Shown: positions 22,150 to 34,789, counted from the stretch's first letter. The stretch: 64,000 nt of DNA from Achatina immaculata (GCA_009760885.1 CM019713.1:23258427-23322426); one strand, 5' to 3'. The notes: generated by a model from the letters alone, not told the origin. Made by a program: numbers and translations.

Positions 22150-22245
22150 AACAACGAGAGAGAGAGAGACAGAGAGAGAGAGAGATAGAGAAAGAGACAC
22201 AGAGAGAGACAGAGAGAAGGAAGAGAGAGAGAGAGGGGGGGAGAC
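22150..22245. repeat. GA-rich microsatellite next to exon 4
   Basis: A degenerate (GA)n run with G-rich end. On the minus strand it becomes a (CT)n pyrimidine tract starting about ten bases inside the intron downstream of the 22255 splice donor. Confidence 0.9.
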
Positions 22246-22254
22246 TGTTCTTAC

Positions 22255-22410
22255 CGGGGCTGAGTTGTGTGGGGCATGCTGGCTTGAGTCGAGATCAGGG
22301 CCTGACACTGCCGAGGTTAGGTAGAGACGCAAACTAGACGTGTGTTCGTTCCGTTCCACAAGTTGTGTGGCTGCATCCAGGTCAGCTTGGCCCTTCAAGG
22401 GAATGTAGAT
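22255..22410 (-). CDS. MAP3K2/3-like kinase, exon 4 (end of PB1 domain)
   Basis: A 156-nt exon (52 codons, phase 0 at both ends). It is bordered on the minus strand by an acceptor CACCATCACAG and a donor GTAAGA. It encodes IYIPLKGQADLDAATQLVER followed by NEHTSSLRLYLT and then a low-complexity Ser/Pro/His-rich linker. The I-P-L-K-x-Q-x-D-L-D-x-A stretch is the second half of the PB1 domain (OPCA-like region) as found in MEKK2/MEKK3. In those kinases the N-terminal PB1 domain pairs with the PB1 domain of MEK5 (MAP2K5) and so directs signalling to ERK5. It joins in frame to the exon at 27009-27114. The linker that follows PB1 in this family starts here; the kinase domain would lie further downstream (lower coordinates), but I did not find it in the window. 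Confidence 0.72.
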
Positions 22411-23344
22411 CTGTGATGGTGGTGGTGGTAGTGGGAGTGGTGATAAAGATGCAGTGAAATGTGAGATTCTTTTTTTTAAATTTCACAACTATGATTATAT
22501 AATTTTCCAACAAATTCTTATCAAATATTTAAGTTATTATAATCTTAATTGCCCATTGGCTAGACAAAAAAAAAAAAACCAACCTCCCAACGGCCAGTTT
22601 AACAACCTGTATTTGGTTTAACTGTATAGCGACTGCTGAGCTATGTCTCATCTATATGTGTGTGAAAATGCTCCAGTACAGATTTATATTTTAGTGAACA
22701 CGTGTACATGTTCACAAATGCTAACGTCTCGATGTATAAATGTTCAGAATCATTGTTCACAAAACTAGATAACTATGTACTGTAGCTTGCAGTTCTGATA
22801 GACAAGTTGAATCTATCGGCTTTGTCAAGCTCCACATGAACTAACATACACAAATACTAATCCAGGTAGTACAGACTCTCCTCTCACAGATAATATGTTT
22901 CTATTGGTGACGTTTCACAGGCATCTGCTTCTCCAGCAAGAGGAAACCACGTTTTCAAACCAACGATGGACCTCGCAACTTGTTTTTTGTTGTAATCATA
23001 TCAACAGTTTACAACAGTTTAGTGAGAAAAGTTAAGGTAAAGGTTGCTGGTCGAGGGTAAGCTGCAGGTGATGTCAGGATCACTAGGATTTGTGATAGAG
23101 AGTGTGCAACAGCGGAAGTACTTTCCCAACTCAATGTTTCTGACGCTGTGATGGTGGACACCACAACTTGACCAACACAGCGTGGGGCCACTGCTGACAA
23201 TGATGAGCAGTTAGGCCTTGCCAGCTCTTACCATCTTCAAGGTATGTTATTAACCCTACATTTACTTGTCAGATCTAATCACCAATATCAAACAAGCATT
23301 AATGCTGTCTTTTTTTTTCGCTTTCTTCTCAGCAACCATTTCGG
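22411..23344. other. Intron 3 sequence, right of exon 4
   Basis: Part of the intron between exons 3 and 4 of the MAP3K-like gene. No repeat or element recognised; the minus-strand frame at 23009-23200 lacks any motif. Confidence 0.4.
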
Positions 23345-23480
23345 CTAGTCAGTACACCCACAGCGGTGCATCAGTCACCACCTACAGCAATGCATCAGTC
23401 ACCACCTACAGCGGTGCATCAGCCACCACCTACAGCGGTGCATCAGCCACCACCTACAGCGGTGCATCAGTCACGCTGAT
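23345..23480. repeat. Short minisatellite, 24-bp unit, about 5.5 copies
   Basis: The unit is close to TACAGCGGTGCATCAGTCAC plus CACC. As a multiple of three it keeps a plus frame open (23266-23502). Confidence 0.88.
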
Positions 23481-25365
23481 GTCAGCAGGAAAAAGCTCCT
23501 GACCGCACCAACCAGGCATTGGCATGCTCACCGCATGTACATAAAACTAACAAGAAAAATATATCAGCAGCTGCGTTCTCCCAACCTAACTTTCATGCTT
23601 TATACCTACCTGACTACAGACAGTCTCTTAAAACTATAAACTTCGACAAACAAGTTTTAAAATACAGTGGTTATCAAATTTATATAATATAGATTCTAAC
23701 TCACAAAATGGTCACGTGATGAGGATCCCCTCCCCTTACTCTGTCGCATTCGAAACTTCAACCAAACCACAAAAGCAAAACCAGGCACGGAATCCGGGAA
23801 TGAAAGAGAGTACACTTGTGAGATAGAGTGGCAGAGATACTGGTAAATATATTCTAAAACAAAGGTCAAGAACTTCCAGAAGTGACGTACAGAAAACCAG
23901 TTCCTGGTGTATGCTAGAGCTGTATTCCCTCACTTAGGCAATAATAATGTTTTTTTAAGTTCCCTGTACATAAGATGAATCACTGATGATTCAATCTGCT
24001 TCCGTCTTCCTGCTCAAATTTCGAGTAACACACCATCTTGTTCTTTTCTCTCAATGTTTTTTTCTAGTACATGTGGTGAATCAGCGGTGCTGGTGATAGT
24101 CGCTGACACTTTTCTCTAATGAGACAGTGATACGTGATGATACGAAGGTTATATAAATCTTGCTGAGCTGATATTAACATAGAAGATACTACTGTGAGCT
24201 GTGTTTCAGGGAGGGCCGAGTCAAGCGAACAATCAGAAGCTAGGAGTCGTGGATCTATCAGGGCAAGCTATGTCCTGAGAACGTTAGAAAAGACAACACA
24301 GCTCTGCCAAGGTACAGGAGAGACTGTCAAAACAAAGCTTGTAGACAAAATATAAACATCATAAAAACAATGCCACAGGTCAATCTGACATTTCCAAGGA
24401 ATTTTTACCCGGAAGTGAAGCACAACTTGTGAGAGTGGGAAAATTAATCTGGGGGGGGGGGAAAGAAAAAAAAAAGAGGGAGAGAGAGAAGGAGGGAGGG
24501 AGAGAGGAAGAAACGAAAACTAGGTCACGGTTACAATGACAAAACGTGGAGTAAAAACATGTACAAGGGTCAGCGTAAAATAAGAGGAGACAGCTGCATC
24601 TCTGACGTCACGCAGGACGCTGACCAATCACATGATGGCCTCACAATTATACAAAGCTATTACAGATGTTAACTACAAATCTATAGAAGATGATGATAAT
24701 AATAACTGCAAGCGCCGGAGACAGTACACTGTTAATTGCTGTGAACTGAGCAAAATACCCGGGAATCTGATCTGTGAACAAGACAGACGGCTGCCACGTC
24801 TCGCCGGATGTACATAGTTTTGTTACTCCTTACTCGAGAGCCATGTCAAACAGTGAATGTAGGAATGTATTATCCCCCCCCCCCCACCGAATGACTAATA
24901 AAATCTATTGAAATGTATATACGACACTTTATTATATCTACACGTAGTCTATCTTAGATTTTCCAGCCTGAGATTACTCGCAGAAGATGCTGAAAGTATT
25001 TTACGATGAGTTAAATTACTGTTTTCCTACACGGAGAAAAAATGAGTTGGAGTGGGACAGCGACAACTGAGCTCGGCTTTCAGGCGGAGGTTGGTAGGTC
25101 CAGCCTGGCAGGACTCACTCACCTAGTTTACAGATGGCTGGCCGACTCCTGAAGAAGAAGAGCACTGACAGCATTACCCTACACTGTGTGGTCAGCATGT
25201 CAAGGAAAATACGGCCTGACACCCACGCCTCCTCCTCGTCGTCTTCATGGCATGTTAGGAACAGTTTTGTTTTTCTCGTGAAAACTTCCTCGGACACCGT
25301 CATATACCGATCCTCTTGCTACCTCACTTAAGGGCTGTGTAGTACAGATGGGTCAAAGCCACTGG
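23481..25365. other. Intron 3 sequence
   Basis: No coding or element signal recognised. A purine-rich tract lies at about 24451-24500 and a C-run at 24872-24885. Confidence 0.4.
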
Positions 25366-25369
25366 ACCT

Positions 25370-26780
25370 TGCCGTGTGAACCAACCAACGTGACTGGGTC
25401 TTGTCGTGTGAACATGTCAACATGACTGGGTCTTGTCGTGTGAACATGTCAACGTGACTAGGTCTTGTCGTGTGAACAAGTCAACGTGACTGGGTCTTGT
25501 GTGAACAAGTCAACGTGACTGTACTTTGTCGTGTGAACAAGTCAACGTGACTGGAATTTGTCGTGTGAACAAGTCAACGTGACTGGAATTTGTCGTGTGA
25601 ACAAGTCAACGTGACTGGGTCTTGTGTGAACAAGTCAACGTGACTGTACTTTATCGTGTGAACAAGTCAACGTGACTGGGTCTTGTGTGAACAAGTCAAC
25701 GTGACTGGGTCTTGTGTGAACAAGTCAACGTGACTGGGTCTTGTGTGAACAAGTCAACGTGACTGGGTCTTGTGTGAACAAGTCAACGTGACTGGAATTT
25801 GTCGTGTGAACAAGTCAACGTGACTGGGTCTTGTGTGAACAAGTCAACGTGACTGGAACTTGTGTGAACAAGTCAATGTGACTGGGTCTTGTGTGAACAA
25901 GTCAACGTGACTGGACTTTGTCGTGTGAACAAGTCAACGTGACTGGGTCTTGTGTGAACAAGTCAACGTGACTGGGTCTTGTGTGAACAAGTCAACGTGA
26001 CTGGGATTTGTGTGAACAAGTCAACGTGACTGGACTTTGTCATGTGAACAAGTCAACGTGACTGGACCTTGTGTGAACAAGTCAACGTGACTGGGTCTTG
26101 TGTGAACAAGTCAACGTGACTGGGTCTTGTGTGAACAAATCAACGTGACTGGACTTTGTCGTGTGAACAAGTCAACGTGACTGGGTCTTGTGTGAACAAG
26201 TCAACGTGACTGGGTCTTGTGTGAACAAGTCAACGTGACTGGACCTTGTCGTGTGAACAAGTCAACGTGACTGGACCTTGTGTGAACAAGTCAACGTGAC
26301 TGGGTCTTGTGTGAACAAGTCAACGTGACTGGACTTTGTCGTGTGAACAAGTCAACGTGACTGGGTCTTGTGTGAACAAGTCAACGTGACTGGACTTTGT
26401 CGTGTGAACAAGTCAACGTGACTGGGTCTTGTGTGAACAAGTCAACGTGACTGGGTCTTGTGTGAACAAGTCAACGTGACTGGGTCTTGTGTGAACAAGT
26501 CAACGTGACTGGGTCTTGTGTGAACAAGTCAACGTGACTGGACTTTGTCGTGTGAACAAGTCAACGTGACTGGGTCTTGTGTGAACAAGTCAACGTGACT
26601 GGGTCTTGTGTGAACAAGTCAACGTGACTGGGTCTTGTGTGAACAAGTCAACGTGACTGGGTCTTGTGTGAACAAGTCAACGTGACTGGACCTTGTCGTG
26701 TGAACAAGTCAATGTGACTGGGTCTTGTGTGAACAAGTCAATGTGACTGGGTCTTGTGTGAACGAGTCAACGTGTGAACT
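25370..26780. repeat. Minisatellite with 29- and 32-bp units, about 47 copies
   Basis: The core is GTGAACAAGTCAACGTGACT followed by 'gggtcttgt' (29 bp) or 'ggactttgtcgt' (32 bp, extra CGT). The long form is enriched on the left, the short form in the middle and right. Copies are highly homogeneous apart from this length switch. Confidence 0.95.
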
Positions 26781-27008
26781 ATGGCCCTTCCGTTGACATA
26801 TTCTTAGAATAACAAATGCGAGAAATGAGCAGCAAAAAGATGCTTATTCAAGACTGTATTCACATACGTCGACACTGTCTCATCAAATGTTGCAATAACA
26901 AGCACAGCAAATAGATAAGAATGGAGCCACAAGAAAACAAACAAAAACACTTTACAAGATGAAGCAACAACAACAACAAAACAACGCTGAAGACACATGA
27001 AGACATAC

Positions 27009-27114
27009 CTCTCCGTTGCTCTGGGTATAGAAAATATTTAACACCATCTGGTACATGTCCTGCAACTTGTGGCATAGCTCCTGGTACTGAACAGGGCGAG
27101 CAACTGACAGCACT
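27009..27114 (-). CDS. MAP3K2/3-like kinase, exon 3 (core of PB1 domain)
   Basis: A 106-nt exon between an acceptor ending TTCTTTCAG and a donor GTATGT on the minus strand. Its first base completes an Arg codon split with exon 2; it then encodes VLSVARPVQYQELCHKLQDM and YQMVLNIFYTQSNGE, ending in phase 0. The R-P-V-x-Y-x-(E/D)-(L/V)-x-x-K pattern after a GEKR turn, and the F-Y-T-x-S-N-G-E strand, match the PB1 domain of MEKK2/MEKK3. Both junctions keep the frame with neighbouring exons at 37951 and 22410. This phase continuity and the continuous PB1 match across three exons are the main evidence that it is a real gene. Confidence 0.78.
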
Positions 27115-27394
27115 CTGAAAGAATACAACATCAGGTGGTTAAAACAGATGGGGGTGCATATTCGTTTGACCTCTGACACACTGTGGATTCACTTCCTGTA
27201 CTATACACCCCGCTCAAACCAAACATTAACTCGCGGTATGGCGCCATCTTTGAAGGATATATTTTAACACTTGTAGTCTACAGTTGATTCTTTACTTGTT
27301 CTGTTCTGTTAATTTCTGTCTAAGTTCTGTATTAGTTCCCAGTTACAGTTTTGCTGCTAGACTACCAGATCAAAAAAATCTACCCGATATTATA

Positions 27395-29371
27395 ATACAC
27401 ATACCCGTCATGCCTTTACAGGAAAGTGATGCCACGTCTATGTTTAGCTTATAAAGTAGTTTGATATTTGTTCTCCAGTAAAGCATGTAGAGACAATTAT
27501 GTTATGTTTAACGAAGACATGTAAGTTAGTGAGAGCAATGAAAGAGTTTAGTTCCATGGTATAAGACGCACAAGAAAATGAACAGTAGTAAGCAGAGAAT
27601 TTTCATATACTGTGAATTTATTGACACACATATAGTGAATTTACTGACACATATGCTGTGAATTTATTGACACATATACTGTGAATGTACACACTCGAAG
27701 AGCATGCATTAAGTCGCATCTTTGTAGGAAAAGATAACAAGTTTTCATTTTTTAAAAAGCAAGTTTAATAAACATAAAACCTATGTAGAAACTCTTTCTA
27801 TCAGTTATACGTCCAATTACAAGTGTCAACTCTCAGTTTCTTTCTCACACAGCGACTTCAATGCTGTACTGCATTCATAACACCTTTTTTTTTCTCTTAA
27901 ATTGAGGGGATGGTTTGTAGCTGCTGCAAGACTAGATTCACTCTGACGTCCTGTCACGTTCCAGGCAACCCTACTAGAAGCTGCTTCCTAACTCGGGCGT
28001 CTAAGAACAATGTAAGACTGGCGCCCCATCTCAAAACAAGACTAAATGCTGGCCTGGGTCTGTCTCTAATATTTCACACCAGTTTTACACCACTGAAAAC
28101 AATTTTTTCTGACCAGAACTGCTCAATGAGAGAAGATGCATAGAGCTTAAAGTTGGGGCTGTGGAACTGAAGACAGCCAAGATTGTATCTCACTTCTGCG
28201 AGGCGCCCTAAGAAGGCAACATAGGAAGCGAGGTCTACCCAGAGTAACAAAACGTGGGGCGTTACTGAGAAAAGCCTTAAAACATAACTTGCTGCTTGGC
28301 GCGTGCGTCCTTCCTGTTCTGACACGCAGTTTATAATGTGTTCTTACGTGACTCGTCCTGCAAGCATTCTTCAATTTCAGAAGCAGACGTTCTCAACAAA
28401 GTTCTCGTTCTTATAGCTACTGTTGACTGAAGTGCGGCAGTTGTTAGAGTTCTCGTTCTTATAGCTACTGTTGACTGAAGTGCGGCAGTTGTCAGAGTTA
28501 TGTTCTTATAGCTACTGTTGACTGAAGTGCGGCAGTTGTCAGAGTTATTGTTCTTATAGCTACTGTTGACTGAAGTGCGGCAGTTGTCAGAGTTATTGTT
28601 CTTATAGCTACTGTTGACTGAAGTGCGGCAGTTGTCAGAGTTCTCGTTCTTATAGCTACTGTTGACTGAAGTGCGGCAGTTGTCAGAGTTCTCGTTCTTA
28701 TAGCTACTGTTGACTGAAGTGCGGCAGTTGTCAGAGTTCTCGTTCTTATAGCTACTGTTGACTGAAGTGCGGCAGTTGTCAGAGTTCTCGTTCTTATAGC
28801 TACTGTTGACTGAAGTGCGGCAGTTGTCAGAGTTCTCGTTCTTATAGCTACTGTTGACTGAAGTGCGGCAGTTGTCAGAGTTCTCGTTCTTATAGCTACT
28901 GTTGACTGAAGTGCGGCAGTTGTCAGAGTTCTCGTTCTTATAGCTACTGTTGACTGAAGTGCGGCAGTTGTTAGAGTTCTCGTTCTTATAGCTACTGTTG
29001 ACTGAAGTGCGGCAGTTGTTAGAGTTCTCGTTCTTATAGCTACTGTTGACTGAAGTGCGGCAGTTGTCAGAGTTCTCGTTCTTATAGCTACTGTTGACTG
29101 AAGTGCGGCAGTTGTTAGAGTTCTCGTTCTTATAGCTACTGTTGACTGAAGTGCGGCAGTTGTTAGAGTTCTCGTTCTTATAGCTACTGTTGACTGAAGT
29201 GCGGCAGTTGTCAGAGTTCTCGTTCTTACAGCTCCTGTTGACTGAAGTGCGGCAGTTGTCAGAGTTCTCGTTCTTAAAGCTACTGTTGACTGAAGTGCGG
29301 CAGTTGTTAGAGTTCTCGTTCTTATAGCTACTGTTGACTGAAGTGCGGCAGTTGTCAGAGTTATCGTTCTT
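27395..29371. repeat. Tandem segmental duplication, copy 1 (1977 bp)
   Basis: This block (about 1 kb of unique intron plus the start of the 48-bp array) repeats as 29372-31348 with an exact offset of 1977 bp. The unique part appears identical between copies, and the order of repeat variants in the array part is also the same apart from single-base indels (for example 'gagttatg' at 28497 versus 'gagttattg'). The junction at 29372-29374 shows only 3 bp of homology (ATA) between the array and the unique flank. Confidence 0.93.
28395..29371. repeat. 48-bp minisatellite, block 1, about 20 copies
   Basis: The unit contains CTACTGTTGACTGAAGTGCG and GCAGTTGTCAGAGTTCTCGT, then 'tcttatag'. Because 48 is a multiple of three, the minus strand stays open (28331-29377) as a 16-residue repeat (SSYKNENSDNCRTSVN). 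Confidence 0.95.
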
Positions 29372-31348
29372 ATACACATACCCGTCATGCCTTTACAGGA
29401 AAGTGATGCCACGTCTATGTTTAGCTTATAAAGTAGTTTGATATTTGTTCTCCAGTAAAGCATGTAGAGACAATTATGTTATGTTTAACGAAGACATGTA
29501 AGTTAGTGAGAGCAATGAAAGAGTTTAGTTCCATGGTATAAGACGCACAAGAAAATGAACAGTAGTAAGCAGAGAATTTTCATATACTGTGAATTTATTG
29601 ACACACATATAGTGAATTTACTGACACATATGCTGTGAATTTATTGACACATATACTGTGAATGTACACACTCGAAGAGCATGCATTAAGTCGCATCTTT
29701 GTAGGAAAAGATAACAAGTTTTCATTTTTTAAAAAGCAAGTTTAATAAACATAAAACCTATGTAGAAACTCTTTCTATCAGTTATACGTCCAATTACAAG
29801 TGTCAACTCTCAGTTTCTTTCTCACACAGCGACTTCAATGCTGTACTGCATTCATAACACCTTTTTTTTTCTCTTAAATTGAGGGGATGGTTTGTAGCTG
29901 CTGCAAGACTAGATTCACTCTGACGTCCTGTCACGTTCCAGGCAACCCTACTAGAAGCTGCTTCCTAACTCGGGCGTCTAAGAACAATGTAAGACTGGCG
30001 CCCCATCTCAAAACAAGACTAAATGCTGGCCTGGGTCTGTCTCTAATATTTCACACCAGTTTTACACCACTGAAAACAATTTTTTCTGACCAGAACTGCT
30101 CAATGAGAGAAGATGCATAGAGCTTAAAGTTGGGGCTGTGGAACTGAAGACAGCCAAGATTGTATCTCACTTCTGCGAGGCGCCCTAAGAAGGCAACATA
30201 GGAAGCGAGGTCTACCCAGAGTAACAAAACGTGGGGCGTTACTGAGAAAAGCCTTAAAACATAACTTGCTGCTTGGCGCGTGCGTCCTTCCTGTTCTGAC
30301 ACGCAGTTTATAATGTGTTCTTACGTGACTCGTCCTGCAAGCATTCTTCAATTTCAGAAGCAGACGTTCTCAACAAAGTTCTCGTTCTTATAGCTACTGT
30401 TGACTGAAGTGCGGCAGTTGTTAGAGTTCTCGTTCTTATAGCTACTGTTGACTGAAGTGCGGCAGTTGTCAGAGTTATTGTTCTTATAGCTACTGTTGAC
30501 TGAAGTGCGGCAGTTGTCAGAGTTATTGTTCTTATAGCTACTGTTGACTGAAGTGCGGCAGTTGTCAGAGTTATTGTTCTTATAGCTACTGTTGACTGAA
30601 GTGCGGCAGTTGTCAGAGTTCTCGTTCTTATAGCTACTGTTGACTGAAGTGCGGCAGTTGTCAGAGTTCTCGTTCTTATAGCTACTGTTGACTGAAGTGC
30701 GGCAGTTGTCAGAGTTCTCGTTCTTATAGCTACTGTTGACTGAAGTGCGGCAGTTGTCAGAGTTCTCGTTCTTATAGCTACTGTTGACTGAAGTGCGGCA
30801 GTTGTCAGAGTTCTCGTTCTTATAGCTACTGTTGACTGAAGTGCGGCAGTTGTCAGAGTTCTCGTTCTTATAGCTACTGTGACTGAAGTGCGGCAGTTGT
30901 CAGAGTTCTCGTTCTTATAGCTACTGTTGACTGAAGTGCGGCAGTTGTTAGAGTTCTCGTTCTTATAGCTACTGTTGACTGAAGTGCGGCAGTTGTTAGA
31001 GTTCTCGTTCTTATAGCTACTGTTGACTGAAGTGCGGCAGTTGTCAGAGTTCTCGTTCTTATAGCTACTGTTGACTGAAGTGCGGCAGTTGTTAGAGTTC
31101 TCGTTCTTATAGCTACTGTTGACTGAAGTGCGGCAGTTGTTAGAGTTCTCGTTCTTATAGCTACTGTTGACTGAAGTGCGGCAGTTGTCAGAGTTCTCGT
31201 TCTTACAGCTCCTGTTGACTGAAGTGCGGCAGTTGTCAGAGTTCTCGTTCTTAAAGCTACTGTTGACTGAAGTGCGGCAGTTGTTAGAGTTCTCGTTCTT
31301 ATAGCTACTGTTGACTGAAGTGCGGCAGTTGTCAGAGTTATCGTTCTT
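29372..31348. repeat. Tandem segmental duplication, copy 2 (1977 bp)
   Basis: Second copy of the 27395-29371 block. It continues directly into the longer part of the 48-bp array. It contains duplicated short open frames on both strands that are not genes. Confidence 0.93.
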
Positions 31349-34300
31349 ATAGCTACTGTTGACTGAAGTGCGGCAGTTGTCAGAGTTATTGTTCTTATAG
31401 CTACTGTTGACTGAAGTGCGGCAGTTGTTAGAGTTATTGTTCTTATAGCTACTGTTGACTGAAGTGCGGCAGTTGTCAGAGTTCTCGTTCTATAGCTACT
31501 GTTGACTAAAGTGCGGCAGTTGTCAGAGTTATCGTTCTTATAGCTACTGTTGACTAAAGTGCGGCAGTTGTCAGAGTTATTGTTCTTATAGCTACTGTTG
31601 ACTGAAGTGCGGCAGTTGTCAGAGTTCTCGTTCTTATAGCTACTGTTGACTGAAGTGCGGCAGTTGTCAGAGTTCTTGTTCTTATAGCTACTGTTGACTG
31701 AAGTGCGGCAGTTGTCAGAGTTATTGTTCTTATAGCTACTGTTGACTGAAGTGCGGCAGTTGTCAGAGTTCTTGTTCTTATAGCTACTGTTGACTGAAGT
31801 GCGGCAGTTGTCAGAGTTCTTGTTCTTATAGCTACTGTTGACTGAAGTGCGGCAGTTGTCAGAGTTCTCGTTCTTATAGCTACTGTTGACTGAAGTGCGG
31901 CAGTTGTCAGAGTTCTTGTTCTTATAGCTACTGTTGACTGAAGTGCGGCAGTTGTCAGAGTTCTTGTTCTTATAGCTACTGTTGACTGAAGTGCGGCAGT
32001 TGTTAGAGTTCTCGTTCTTATAGCTACTGTTGACTAAAGTGCGGCAGTTGTCAGAGTTATCGTTCTTATAGCTACTATTGACTGAAGTGCGGCAGTTGTT
32101 AAAGTTCTCCTTCTTACAGCTACTGTTGACTGAAGTACGGCAGTTGTCAGAGTTCTCGTTCTTATAGGTACTGTTGACTGAAGTACGGCAGTTGTCAGAG
32201 TTCTCGTTCTTACAGCTACTGTGACTGAAGTGCGGCAGTTGTCAGAGTTCTCGTTCTTACAGCTACTGTGACTGAAGTGCGGCAGTTGTTAAAGTTCTCC
32301 TTCTTACAGCTACTGTTGACTGAGTGCGGCAGTTGTTAAAGTTCTCCTTCTTACAGCTACTGTGACTGAAGTGCGGCAGTTGTTAAGTTCTCGTTCTATA
32401 GCTACTGTTGACTAAAGTGCGGCAGTTGTAAAGTTCTCGTTCTTACAGCTACTGTGACTGAAGTGCGGCAGTTGTTAAGTTCTCGTTCTATAGCTACTGT
32501 TGACTGAGTGCGGCAGTTGTCAGAGTTATTGTTCTTATAGCTACTGTGACTGAAGTGCGGCAGTTGTTAGAGTTCTCGTTCTTACAGCTACTGTTGACTG
32601 AAGTACGGCAGTTGTCAGAGTTCTCGTTCTTACAGCTACTGTTGACTGAAGTGCGGCAGTTGTTAGAGTTATTGTTCTTATAGCTACTGTTGACTAAAGT
32701 GCGGCAGTTGTAAAGTTCTCGTTCTATAGCTACTGTTGACTAAAGTGCGGCAGTTGTCAGAGTTATTGTTCTTATAGCTACTGTTGACTAAAGTGCGGCA
32801 GTTGTTAAGTTCTCGTTCTTATAGGTACTGTTGACTGAAGTGCGGCAGTTGTTAAAGTTCTCCTTCTTACAGCTACTGTTGACTAAAGTGCGGCAGTTGT
32901 AAAGTTCTCGTTCTTACAGCTACTGTTGACTGAAGTGCGGCAGTTGTAAAGTTCTCGTTCTATAGCTACTGTTGACTAAAGTGCGGCAGTTGTCAGAGTT
33001 ATCGTTCTTATAGCTCCTGTTGACTGAAGTGCGGCAGTTGTTAAAGTTCTCCTTCTTACAGCTACTGTTGACTAAAGTGCGGCAGTTGTTAGAGTTATTG
33101 TTCTTATAGCTACTGTTGACTGAAGTACGGCAGTTGTCAGAGTTCTCGTTCTTACAGCTACTGTTGACTGAAGTGCGGCAGTTGTTAAAGTTCTCGTTCT
33201 TACAGCTACTGTTGACTGAAGTACGGCAGTTGTTAAAGTTCTCGTTCTTACAGCTACTGTTGACTGAAGTGCGGCAGTTGTTAAAGTTCTCGTTCTTACA
33301 GCTACTGTTGACTGAAGTGCGGCAGTTGTCAGAGTTCTCGTTCTTACAGCTACTGTTGACTGAAGTGCGGCAGTTGTTAAAGTTCTCGTTCTTACAGCTA
33401 CTGTTGACTGAAGTGCGGCAGTTGTTAAAGTTCTCGTTCTTATAGGTACTGTTGACTGAAGTACGGCAGTTGTCAGAGTTCTCGTTCTTATAGCTACTGT
33501 TGACTGAAGTGCGGCAGTTGTCAGAGTTCTCGTTCTTATAGCTACTGTTGACTAAAGTGCGGCAGTTGTCAGAGTTATCGTTCTTATAGCTACTGTTGAC
33601 TAAAGTGCGGCAGTTGTCAGAGTTATTGTTCTTATAGCTACTGTTGACTGAAGTGCGGCAGTTGTCAGAGTTCTTGTTCTTATAGCTACTGTTGACTGAA
33701 GTGCGGCAGTTGTCAGAGTTCTTGTTCTTATAGCTACTGTTGACTGAAGTGCGGCAGTTGTCAGAGTTCTCGTTCTTATAGCTACTGTTGACTGAAGTGC
33801 GGCAGTTGTCAGAGTTCTCGTTCTTATAGCTACTGTTGACTGAAGTGCGGCAGTTGTCAGAGTTCTCGTTCTTATAGCTACTGTTGACTGAAGTGCGGCA
33901 GTTGTCAGAGTTCTCGTTCTTATAGCTACTGTTGACTGAAGTGCGGCAGTTGTCAGAGTTCTCGTTCTTATAGCTACTGTTGACTAAAGTGCGGCAGTTG
34001 TCAGAGTTATCGTTCTTATAGCTACTGTTGACTAAAGTGCGGCAGTTGTCAGAGTTATTGTTCTTATAGCTACTGTTGACTGAAGTGCGGCAGTTGTCAG
34101 AGTTCTTGTTCTTATAGCTACTGTTGACTGAAGTGCGGCAGTTGTCAGAGTTCTTGTTCTTATAGCTACTGTTGACTGAAGTGCGGCAGTTGTCAGAGTT
34201 ATTGTTCTTATAGCTACTGTTGACTGAAGTGCGGCAGTTGTCAGAGTTCTTGTTCTTATAGCTACTGTTGACTGAAGTGCGGCAGTTGTCAGAGTTCTTG

Positions 34301-34530
34301 TTCTTATAGCTACTGTTGACTGAAGTGCGGCAGTTGTCAGAGTTCTCGTTCTTATAGCTACTGTTGACTGAAGTGCGGCAGTTGTCAGAGTTCTTGTTCT
34401 TATAGCTACTGTTGACTGAAGTGCGGCAGTTGTCAGAGTTCTTGTTCTTATAGCTACTGTTGACTGAAGTGCGGCAGTTTAAGTTAGAGTTCTCGTTCTT
34501 ATAGCTACTGTTGACTAAAGTGCGGCAGCT
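30370..34530. repeat. 48-bp minisatellite, block 2, about 87 copies
   Basis: Same unit as block 1. Variant sites (ttctcg, ttattg, ttatcg, ttcttg; tcag/ttag/ttaaag; tatagct/tacagct; ctgaag/ctaaag) form local domains. Between about 32.2 and 33.0 kb many copies have 1-bp deletions (CTACTGTGACTG, GTTAAGTTC), which break all frames; such changes are not expected in a selected coding repeat. A minus frame of 577 residues (32920-34653) crosses the better-preserved part. Confidence 0.95.
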
Positions 34531-34789
34531 GAGAGGATCGAACCTTCTGCCACATCTCAGACTGGAAGTGCCCTCGTTACTGACTTCCCACAACCAGACT
34601 CGCCGAAGAAGAGATGGACAGAGGTTCAAATGTAATGAAAGTATATTTATCACGAGAGACAGGAGACAGGGGCGTCACAGCAACAGCTGCAGTAGAACCC
34701 ATCACTGTACGTCGGTCACATTCTCCCACCCATCTCAGCAAGCAGTGATAACAAAAACTAAGCCAAAAAACTCACTACAATACGGGGAT
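34531..34789. other. Short unique stretch after the 48-bp array
   Basis: No motif recognised. The plus frame 34511-34795 begins inside the array and is not supported. Confidence 0.4.

Noticed and set aside
25115..25303. Minus-strand frame with CAG and GTGAGT borders
   Set aside because: The bracketed piece is only about 26 nt, and nothing links it in phase to exons 3 and 4.
27910..30351. Short frames present twice with identical protein (27910/29887 and others)
   Set aside because: They are duplicated only because the DNA is tandemly duplicated; no domain or splice evidence.
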